10,102 nucleotides of DNA from assembly GCA_035546355.1 (NCBI GenBank), contig DATKEH010000365.1, positions 1 through 10,102 on the forward strand, read 5' to 3'. Within the stretch, counting starts at the first letter, position 1. Every line of letters starts with the position of its first letter. A program made the translations under genes and the position numbers. The notes below the pieces were generated by a model, which had not been told where the DNA came from, searched no databases, and was given only the letters and a program-made list of their open reading frames with translations. The stretch comes from DATKEH01 sp035546355. GTDB lineage: Bacteria; Acidobacteriota; Thermoanaerobaculia; Multivoradales; JAIOJS01. This document shows positions 1 through 5,301 of this stretch, piece by piece.

Positions 1-355
1 GCTGGTGGCGGCCTTCGAGCCGCGTTCCCTGTCGGCGGCGCGGCGGATGTTCCACGATGCCTACCGCGATGCCTTCGCCGTCGCCGATCGGCTGCTGCTG
101 GCGCCGGTGTTCTACGCCCAGCGCCTGCCGGCCGACGAGCGTCTGGACGTGTCGCGGCTGGCCGCGGAGCTGGGCGCAGGGGGGACGCCGACCGCGGTCA
201 CGGCGAGCATCGAGGCGCTGCGCGAGCAGCTGCTGGCAGAGATCACTGCAGGTGACGTGGTGGCTTGCATGTCGTCGGGCAGCTTCGAGGACCTGCCGCG
301 CCGCCTGCTGCAGGCGCTGCGCCAGCGCGAGGCCGCCGCCCGCCCGCAGACCTGA
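1..355 (+). CDS. mpl: Mpl, murein tripeptide ligase, C-terminal fragment
   Basis: This is the 3' end of a gene that begins before the window; about 117 residues are visible, ending at a TGA at 353-355. It opens with a VAAFEPRS segment followed by SAARRMF, and later has GDVVACMSSGSFEDLPRRLL. The FEPRS start and the GDxVxxMSxGxFxxL ending are typical of the C-terminal domain of UDP-N-acetylmuramate:L-alanyl-gamma-D-glutamyl-meso-diaminopimelate ligase. The paralogue MurC usually has FQPH at the first position. Mpl is a cytoplasmic ATP-dependent ligase that re-attaches recycled murein tripeptide to UDP-MurNAc. The usual MSNGGF is MSSGSF here, a mild variation. ATP-binding and central domains lie outside the window, so catalytic competence cannot be judged. 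It converges with ftcD across a 36-nt gap. A full GTG at position 5 is not a real start, because the frame is open to the window edge. Confidence 0.85.
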   Translation, partial: LVAAFEPRSLSAARRMFHDAYRDAFAVADRLLLAPVFYAQRLPADERLDVSRLAAELGAGGTPTAVTASIEALREQLLAEITAGDVVACMSSGSFEDLPRRLLQALRQREAAARPQT

Positions 356-362
356 CGCGGCC

Positions 363-375
363 GGGAATCGTTCCC
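363..375. terminator. Small hairpin between convergent mpl and ftcD
   Basis: GGGAA-TCG-TTCCC forms a perfect 5-bp stem with a 3-nt loop, placed between the two convergent stop codons (355 and 392). It has no T-tract on either side, so it is at best a weak bidirectional terminator. The position is suggestive; the structure alone is not. Confidence 0.25.
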
Positions 376-391
376 ACGGGAGCTCGGGCCC

Positions 392-1321
392 CTACCCGGG
401 CGACCCCTCCCCCAGCACCTCCTCGAGCACCATGCTGGAGTCGAGTCGCTCGAACGGCGGCAGCTCGGCCCTGCGGTCGGGCAGCGCCGCCGCCGGCAGC
501 ATGCCGACGATCTCCACCGAGGCCACGGCGGTGCCGCGGGAGGCGGCCTCCGCCGCGACGCGGCGGATCAGCTCCTCGAGCGAGGTGCGGCGGTAGTCGA
601 GCAGGTTCATGCTCACCTGCGCGCAGCCGCGGCTCTCGAGGTAGAGCCCCAGGGCTTGGACCGCGGCCAGGCCGCCGCTGGAGGCGCGCACGGCGCGGGC
701 GATGGCGCGGGCGATCGCGACGTCGGCGGTGGCGAGCTGGGCGTTGACGGCGATCAGCACGCCGCGGGCGCCGATGGCGGTGGCGCCGAGCCGGGGGTGG
801 AGGGCGGTGGGGCCGAAGTCCGGGCGCCAGGCGGGGTCGGCGAGGCGAGCGGCGATCCCCGCCAGGCCACCGCGGCGGAGATCGGCGAGGCGGCGTCGCG
901 CCGGCGCTGCGGCGGCCTCCGCGTAGAGGTAGACCGGCAGGGCGTGGCGCGCCGCCACCGCCTCCCCCAGCCGGCGGGCGGCCGCCACCGCCGTCGCCAT
1001 GCCGCAGTCGCTCAGCGGCACGAAGGGCACCACGTCCACCGCCCCGAGCCGCGGGTGGACGCCCTGGTGACGCCGCAGGTCGAGCCTCTCGGCGGCGCAG
1101 GCGTAGAGGGCGAGAAGGGCCCGGTGGAGCCCCTCGGGCGAGCCTGCCAGCGTCAACACCGTGCGGTGGTGGTCGGCGTCGGCGGAGACCTGCAGCAGCC
1201 GCGCTCCACGATGCCCCTCCACCGCCGCCGCCAGCGCCGCCACCACGGCGCCGCGGCGCCCTTCGCTGACGTTGGGCACGGCTTCGAGCAGGGGTGCGTG
1301 GTGGCTGGCGCGCTCCGCCAC
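392..1321 (-). CDS. ftcD: Glutamate formimidoyltransferase, stand-alone
   Basis: A 309-aa protein matching the formiminotransferase domain, N- and C-terminal subdomains, at about the length usual for the single-function enzyme. It transfers the formimino group of N-formimino-L-glutamate to tetrahydrofolate in the cytoplasm, linking histidine breakdown to one-carbon metabolism. Visible motifs are VPNVSEGR (15-22), DADHHRTV (48-55), HQGVHPRLGAVDVVPFVPL (85-103) with the conserved HPR, a second HPRLGA (175-180), QVSMNL (235-240) and EIVGMLPAAAL (270-280). No cyclodeaminase domain is fused, so that step must be done by a separate protein. The start is a GTG without a clear ribosome-binding site; it lies 11 residues before the conserved LLEAVPNVSEGR, and no better start is visible. 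The stop is a TAG. No hut genes are adjacent, so its pathway partner is not shown here. Confidence 0.93.
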   Translation of the reverse strand: MAERASHHAPLLEAVPNVSEGRRGAVVAALAAAVEGHRGARLLQVSADADHHRTVLTLAGSPEGLHRALLALYACAAERLDLRRHQGVHPRLGAVDVVPFVPLSDCGMATAVAAARRLGEAVAARHALPVYLYAEAAAAPARRRLADLRRGGLAGIAARLADPAWRPDFGPTALHPRLGATAIGARGVLIAVNAQLATADVAIARAIARAVRASSGGLAAVQALGLYLESRGCAQVSMNLLDYRRTSLEELIRRVAAEAASRGTAVASVEIVGMLPAAALPDRRAELPPFERLDSSMVLEEVLGEGSPG

Positions 1322-1391
1322 GGCGGCAGCTTACTACCGGCCTGCGGCGCGGGCGGTATCCCCGGGTGGCGCCTCCCGACGCGCCGTTTGC

Positions 1392-1397
1392 TAGTAT
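1392..1397 (+). promoter_or_regulatory. Possible -10 element for the TPR gene
   Basis: TAGTAT matches the sigma70 -10 consensus at four of six positions and lies in the only AT-richer patch of the 117-nt divergent gap (1322-1438). It would give a leader of about 35 nt before the ATG at 1439. No convincing -35 hexamer is present at 16-18 nt spacing, so this is a weak call. Nothing else was recognised in the gap, and no promoter for ftcD was identified. Confidence 0.25.
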
Positions 1398-1438
1398 TTC
1401 CAGATTCCCGTCCACTCCCACCCGCGGATCACCGAAGC

Positions 1439-3607
1439 ATGAGCTATCCAGGCAATCCCTCCCTCGCCGCCGACGCCAAGGCGCGCATCCTCGAGACCTT
1501 CGCTCAAACCCTCGACGTGGCGGCCAGGGGCAACCTCGAGGAGGCGCGGCTGGGATGCGATTTCGTGCTGCGCCTGGACCCGCTGTTCGGCCCGGCGCAG
1601 CTGCTGGTCGAACGGCTCGAGGGCGCAACGGGCGCCGTCGAGGTCGGCGACCTGCGGCAGCGGCTGGCGGCTGCCCAGGGCGAGGCTGCCGGCGACGATC
1701 TCGACCTCGAGCTCGCCGACGAGGACGAGCTGTTCGCCACCGATCCCGCCGCCGCCCAGCACGCCGCGACCCCCGAGGGCCTGGCCTCGCCGGCCGAGGA
1801 TGCCGAGGAGTCGGCGCGCCTGCGGCAGGACCTCGAGGAGCGGCTGGCGCGACGCGACTTCGCGGGGCTGATGCGGCGAGCCGAGGGCTTCCAGGACACG
1901 ATCGCCGCCGATCCCGACCTGCAGCGGCTGCTGGCGGTGGCGCAGGAGCGCATCGAGGCCGCGCCGTACGTGGAGAGCTTCCTCGAAAAGGCCCGCCAGG
2001 CCCTGGAGGAGGGGGACCAGGAGGCAGCCGCGGCGCACCTCGAGAAGGCGCGGGTGCTCGACCCCACCCACCCCGGAGTCGCCGCCGCCGAGGGGGTCCC
2101 CGACGCCGGGGCGGCGAGCCCGCTCGAGCTCGAGCCGATGGTGGACCTGGACGACGCCTCGGAGCCGCTCGAGCTCGAGCCGATGACCGGGGAGGAGGCG
2201 CCCGGCTTCGAGCTCGCCGACGACGCCCTGTCCGAGCCGCTGCCGGAGCTCGACTTCGGGGCGCTGGCCGATGCCGAGTCCCTCGACCTCGAGCAGCCGG
2301 CGCCGGCGCCGCCGGCCGGCGGGCCGTCCGACGCCGATCCGCGCATCGCCGAGCTGCTCGACGCCGGGCAGGAGGCCTTCGCGCGAGGGGAGCTCCAGTC
2401 GGCGATCGACTCCTGGTCGCGGATCTTCCTGATCGACATCGACCACAAGGAGGCGGCCCGGCGCATCGAGACGGCCCGCAACCAGAAGGCCGAGGAGGAG
2501 CGACGGACCGAAGAGGCCTACCACGAGGCGCTGGCGCGCGCCGAGGCGGGCGAGCTCGACGCGGCCAGGGCCGCGCTCGAGGCGCTGCTGGCGCAGCACC
2601 CCGGCCACCTGGCGGCGCGCGAGCTGCTCGACAAGGTGGAGCGTGGCGACGTCGCGGAGCTGGCGCCGGCCGCTGGGGGGCCGCAGGGCGACGATCTGCT
2701 GCGCGGGCTCGAGGGCGGCGGCGCCGAGTCGGGCGTGCTCAAGGAGGAGATCCTGGTCCCGCCCGAGCCGGGCGAGCGGCCCGCCGCGACGGCCGCGCCG
2801 CCTCCGCCGCAGGCTGCGCGACCCCGTCGCACGTTCTGGCTGGTGGCGGGCGCCGTGCTGGTGGGGGCGCTGGCGGCGGGCTGGTTCGTGATGACGCGGT
2901 GGGACACGCTGTTCCCCAATTCCGAGCCCGTGGTGCAGAGCGAGCGGCCGGAGCAGACGCCCATCGCCCGCGCCAGCCAGCTCTATGACCAGGGCAAGGC
3001 CGCGATGGCCCTCGCCCAGCTCAAGCGGGTGCCCCCGGCCAGCCCCTACTTCCAGGAAGCCCAGGCGCTGATCGGCCAGTGGGAGGCCGAGCTCGCGCCC
3101 GTCGAGGCGGAGGGGCCGGACCCGCAGGTGATGGCGCGCCGGGAAGCGCTGCTGCAACGCGCCCGCGCCGCCCATGGCGAGCAGCGGATGCTGGCGGCGC
3201 ACCCGCTGTTCGAGGCGGCGGCGCGGCTGGAGCCCCTCGGCGCCGAGGACCACCATCTGCTGCAGGACGCCGAGCGGCAGCTGCAGCCCCTCGCCGAGCA
3301 GCTGCAGCTGGTGCGGGCCGAGGAGTACGAGCGGGCGATGCGCGAGCTCTGGCTGACCCTCGAGAAGGAGCCCCAGAACCGCGACGCGCGCACCATCCTC
3401 ACCGTCGCCTACTTCAACCTCGGCGTGCGCAGCCTGCAGCAGGGCCGTCCCGGCGAGGCGAAGAAGCTGCTCCGGGAAGCGGCGCAGGTCGATCCCCAGG
3501 ACGCGGAGGTGCAGCGCCTGCTCGAGCTCGCCGACGCCTACGAGAATCGCGAGCCGGACCTGCTCTACCGCACCTTCGTCAAGTACCTCTCGCCGCGGGC
3601 GGTATGA
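1439..3607 (+). CDS. Single-pass membrane TPR protein with acidic linker
   Basis: A 722-aa protein. The ATG is the first plausible start after the gap; the frame is open upstream only because it shadows ftcD. N-terminal helical repeats of TPR type occupy about 20-60 and 130-215 (for example EEGDQEAAAAHLEKARVLDP). An acidic Leu/Glu/Asp/Pro-rich linker (about 220-300) contains PLELEPM twice. Further TPR units lie at 301-400 (ARGELQSAIDSWSRIFLID; AEAGELDAARAALEALLAQHP). A Pro/Ala stretch and RPRR precede one transmembrane helix (about 466-485). The remaining 235 residues carry more TPR-like helices, clearest at 658-701 (QQGRPGEAKKLLREAAQVDPQ). The Arg cluster before the helix suggests an inside N-terminus and a periplasmic C-terminus. 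TPRs are protein-binding scaffolds, so an assembly or scaffold role at the inner membrane is inferred. The layout recalls FimV-like proteins, but no LysM domain is visible. It overlaps the RDD gene by 4 nt. Confidence 0.85.
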   Translation: MSYPGNPSLAADAKARILETFAQTLDVAARGNLEEARLGCDFVLRLDPLFGPAQLLVERLEGATGAVEVGDLRQRLAAAQGEAAGDDLDLELADEDELFATDPAAAQHAATPEGLASPAEDAEESARLRQDLEERLARRDFAGLMRRAEGFQDTIAADPDLQRLLAVAQERIEAAPYVESFLEKARQALEEGDQEAAAAHLEKARVLDPTHPGVAAAEGVPDAGAASPLELEPMVDLDDASEPLELEPMTGEEAPGFELADDALSEPLPELDFGALADAESLDLEQPAPAPPAGGPSDADPRIAELLDAGQEAFARGELQSAIDSWSRIFLIDIDHKEAARRIETARNQKAEEERRTEEAYHEALARAEAGELDAARAALEALLAQHPGHLAARELLDKVERGDVAELAPAAGGPQGDDLLRGLEGGGAESGVLKEEILVPPEPGERPAATAAPPPPQAARPRRTFWLVAGAVLVGALAAGWFVMTRWDTLFPNSEPVVQSERPEQTPIARASQLYDQGKAAMALAQLKRVPPASPYFQEAQALIGQWEAELAPVEAEGPDPQVMARREALLQRARAAHGEQRMLAAHPLFEAAARLEPLGAEDHHLLQDAERQLQPLAEQLQLVRAEEYERAMRELWLTLEKEPQNRDARTILTVAYFNLGVRSLQQGRPGEAKKLLREAAQVDPQDAEVQRLLELADAYENREPDLLYRTFVKYLSPRAV
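2120..2185 (+). repeat. In-frame direct repeat encoding PLELEPM
   Basis: A perfect 21-nt direct repeat occurs at 2120-2140 and 2165-2185, 45 nt (15 codons) apart, inside the TPR gene. Both copies encode PLELEPM in an acidic linker (residues 228-234 and 243-249). A looser third segment follows (SEPLPELDF, 265-273). The repeat probably arose by local duplication of linker sequence. Confidence 0.8.
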
Positions 3608-4110
3608 GCCCCCGCCGCCGCCTCGAGCAGCCGAGCCTCTTCGACCTCGAGCTCGACGCGCCGCCCGCGAGCGGGCCGGCTGTTGGTGAGCCCACGCCCG
3701 CAGCGGCCCAGGCTGGCGACGATGGCGTGCCGCTGCGCAGCCGGCTGTACGCGGGGATGGTGGACCTGGTAGCCCACGTCGCGGTGCTCGCCGTCGTGGT
3801 GCTCGGCGTGCGCCTCATGGGGGTGGCGCCCGAGCCGCGCGACCTGCCCGCGATGCTGCTGCTGTTGCTGGTGTTCTCGCTGTTCTTCACCGTCATCCCA
3901 CTCGCTTTCTGGGGCCGCACGCCGGGGATGGCGGTGCTGGGCCTGGTGGCCCGGTGCGACGACGAGCAGCCGCTCACCTTCGGGCAGGCGGCCAGGCGCT
4001 GGCTCGCCGGGCTGCTCACCGTGGCGGCGCTCGGGCTGCCGGCCCTGCTGGCGCTCCGCGGCCGGTCGTTGGCCGATCGGCTGAGCCACTCCACCCTCCG
4101 CGAGGGCTGA
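3604..4110 (+). CDS. RDD-family inner-membrane protein
   Basis: A 168-aa protein starting at the ATG of an ATGA overlap with the TPR gene, with no separate ribosome-binding site, so translational coupling is likely. The N-terminal 40 residues are disordered and include SLFDLELDAPP. The RDD domain follows: LRSRLYAGMVDLVAHV (44-59) with the conserved Arg and Asp at the start of TM1 (about 54-72), TM2 (about 81-102), then WGRTPGMAVLGLVAR (103-117), the family's G-x-T-x-G-K-xxxG signature with Met in place of Lys. PLTFGQAARRWLAG (123-136) leads to TM3 (about 134-151), and SLADRLSHS (155-163) corresponds to the usual HDRLAGT. RDD proteins have no single established function; some relatives act in ion transport or envelope processes. 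Its coupling to the TPR gene suggests they work together. The FDLELD stretch resembles the acidic linker of that neighbour. Confidence 0.85.
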   Translation: MSPRRRLEQPSLFDLELDAPPASGPAVGEPTPAAAQAGDDGVPLRSRLYAGMVDLVAHVAVLAVVVLGVRLMGVAPEPRDLPAMLLLLLVFSLFFTVIPLAFWGRTPGMAVLGLVARCDDEQPLTFGQAARRWLAGLLTVAALGLPALLALRGRSLADRLSHSTLREG

Positions 4111-4136
4111 CCGCGGCTCCCTCGAAGGGGCAGGGG

Positions 4137-4730
4137 ATGCGGGAGTACGAGCCCCTCTTTCACCGCCGGGACGAGGCCGGCGAAGACCTCGACCGGGTGC
4201 GCGACCTGTTCGCCGCCGCCAGCGAGGCGTACCTCTCCTTCCCCTGGTCCTGGATGGTCTGGGCGCTGCTGCTTCCCGCCGCGGCGCTGGCGACCACCGA
4301 GGTGGCGCTGCGCTGGGGTTGGGCCGGCGGGCTCGCCCTGTGGTCGCTGACCATCCTGGCCGGCGGCGCGGTCGAGCTGCTGGGGATCCGGCGCGGGCAG
4401 CGGCGCGCGCGCAGCTCGCCGCTGGCCGGCTGGGTGCTCAACGTCCAGGGCAACCTGTCGCTGGTGGCGCTGCTGCTGTCGCTGGCCCTGATCGCCGTCG
4501 GCGCCACCGCCGCGCTGCCCGGGCTGTGGCTGCTGCTGCTGGGGCACTCCTTCTACGCGCAGGGCGGCCTGGCCTTCCCGCCGTTTCGCGGCTACGGGCT
4601 CTGGCTGCAGCTCGGCGGGGCCGTCGCGCTGTGGCCGCGCGGCGTCGACCCCCTGGTGGTGTTCGCCGCCGTCACCTTTGCCGGCAATCTGTGGATCGGC
4701 TGGTCCCTGTGGCGAGCGCGCGGCGAGTGA
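4137..4730 (+). CDS. Multi-pass membrane protein, unknown function
   Basis: A 197-aa protein not recognised as a named family. The ATG at 4137 is preceded by a purine-rich GAAGGGG (4124-4130) at suitable spacing, which decides the start over earlier in-frame codons that would overlap the RDD gene. The first 35 residues are soluble and charged (YEPLFHRRDEAGEDLDRVRD). About six hydrophobic segments follow at roughly 36-58, 62-83, 103-124, 126-146, 152-167 and 171-193, with Arg-rich loop RRGQRRARSSP at 85-95, suggesting that this loop faces the cytoplasm. Several aromatic residues sit in the second half (FYAQGGLAFPPFRGYG). No catalytic or binding motif is evident. It lies 26 nt after the RDD gene on the same strand, so it is likely the third gene of that operon. 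Confidence 0.75.
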   Translation: MREYEPLFHRRDEAGEDLDRVRDLFAAASEAYLSFPWSWMVWALLLPAAALATTEVALRWGWAGGLALWSLTILAGGAVELLGIRRGQRRARSSPLAGWVLNVQGNLSLVALLLSLALIAVGATAALPGLWLLLLGHSFYAQGGLAFPPFRGYGLWLQLGGAVALWPRGVDPLVVFAAVTFAGNLWIGWSLWRARGE

Positions 4731-4747
4731 ATCGCCGCCCTCCGGAC

Positions 4748-4775
4748 GGGCCGGCACGGAGGCCGGCCCCTACGA
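4748..4775 (-). repeat. REP-like palindrome, left unit of an inverted pair
   Basis: GGGCCGGC (4748-4755) and GCCGGCCC (4762-4769) form a perfect 8-bp stem around a 6-nt loop, followed by CTACGA. Read on the minus strand, the unit begins TCGTAGGGGC, the same head as the right-hand unit at 4796. It lies 17 nt after the stop of the plus-strand membrane protein gene and could end its transcript, though there is no T-tract. Confidence 0.6.
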
Positions 4776-4790
4776 CCGACAGAGCTCACC

Positions 4791-4838
4791 CGCCGTCGTA
4801 GGGGCGGCCCTCCGCGGCCGCCCTCTACGTCGACGGCG
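4791..4838 (+). repeat. REP-like palindrome, right unit of an inverted pair
   Basis: GTAGGGGCGGCC (4798-4809) pairs with GGCCGCCCTCTAC (4816-4828) with one bulge around a 6-nt loop. The arms extend outward as CGCCGTC (4791-4797) and GACGGCG (4832-4838) across a 3-nt bulge. The head TCGTAGGGG (4796-4804) is a perfect inverted copy of CCCCTACGA at 4767-4775 in the left unit. The right arm supplies the TAG stop (4825-4827) and last codons of the minus-strand gene. GTAGGGGCGGCC-type palindromes are dispersed repeats in a range of bacteria; membership of a REP/BIME family here is inferred. It may also serve as a terminator. Confidence 0.6.
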
Positions 4839-5301
4839 GTTCGAGCTGCTCGGCCACCCGCGGCCCCGTCTCGCCGAGCAGCAGCCACATGGAGAGCGCG
4901 GCGCCGCCGAACAGGAGCAGCCCGGCCACCGCCATCACCAGCAGGCCGGTCGCCGGGAAGCCTCCGAACCGTACCGCGGCGCGCAGCGATGCCGCCGCGG
5001 CGCCGCCGGGTGCGACGAGGTCGAGCTGCGCCAGGCCGGCGTCGCGCGGGATCCAGGCGGCCGACGTGCCCTCGGGGGCGAGCTGCAGCGTCTCGGAGCG
5101 CGGCGTGCGGCTGTTGGGGCGGTAGGTCACCCGCAGCTCGTAGGCGACGCCCGCCTCCGCGTCCAGCACTTCCACCCGCGTCGGCTCGCCCCGCAGCGGG
5201 AAGGGCTCGGCGAGGCGCAGCTCGACGGCGGCCGCCGGCGCGCCGGCGGCGATCGCCAGGGTGACGGCGGCCGCCGCCAGGGAGCGGTGGAGCTCAACCA
5301 T
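4825..5301 (-). CDS. Exported, C-terminally anchored small protein, unknown
   Basis: A 158-aa protein. The ATG at 5301 was chosen because it starts directly at a signal peptide, whereas upstream codons in frame only shadow the symporter gene. Residues 1-25 form the signal peptide (hydrophobic core LAAAAVTLAIAAG, then an APA type cleavage site near 21-23). About 90 residues of likely beta-rich soluble domain follow, beginning VELRLAEPFPLRGEPTRVEVLDAEAG, with AAWIPRDAGLAQLDLVAPG at 81-99. One transmembrane helix lies at about 117-141, with a short cytoplasmic tail. Predicted topology is a periplasmic domain held by a single C-terminal helix. No family was recognised. The ATGGTTGA overlap with the symporter stop (5294-5301) suggests coupled expression and a role as accessory subunit or partner of that transporter, which is inference. 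The final residues (EPPST) lie at the REP-like palindrome, so the original C-terminus may have been altered. Confidence 0.78.
   Translation of the reverse strand: MVELHRSLAAAAVTLAIAAGAPAAAVELRLAEPFPLRGEPTRVEVLDAEAGVAYELRVTYRPNSRTPRSETLQLAPEGTSAAWIPRDAGLAQLDLVAPGGAAAASLRAAVRFGGFPATGLLVMAVAGLLLFGGAALSMWLLLGETGPRVAEQLEPPST

Noticed and set aside
656..1438. An upstream extension of the TPR gene frame, giving 261 more residues
   Set aside because: This stretch is antisense to the well-supported ftcD gene and has shadow-like composition; the ATG at 1439 begins the plausible protein.
243..1628. A 461-codon open frame on the minus strand and other long open frames overlapping ftcD and the TPR gene
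   Set aside because: They are Arg/Pro/Gly/Ala-rich translations in shadow frames of high-GC genes, with no recognisable motif. The frames of ftcD and the TPR gene have clear family features.
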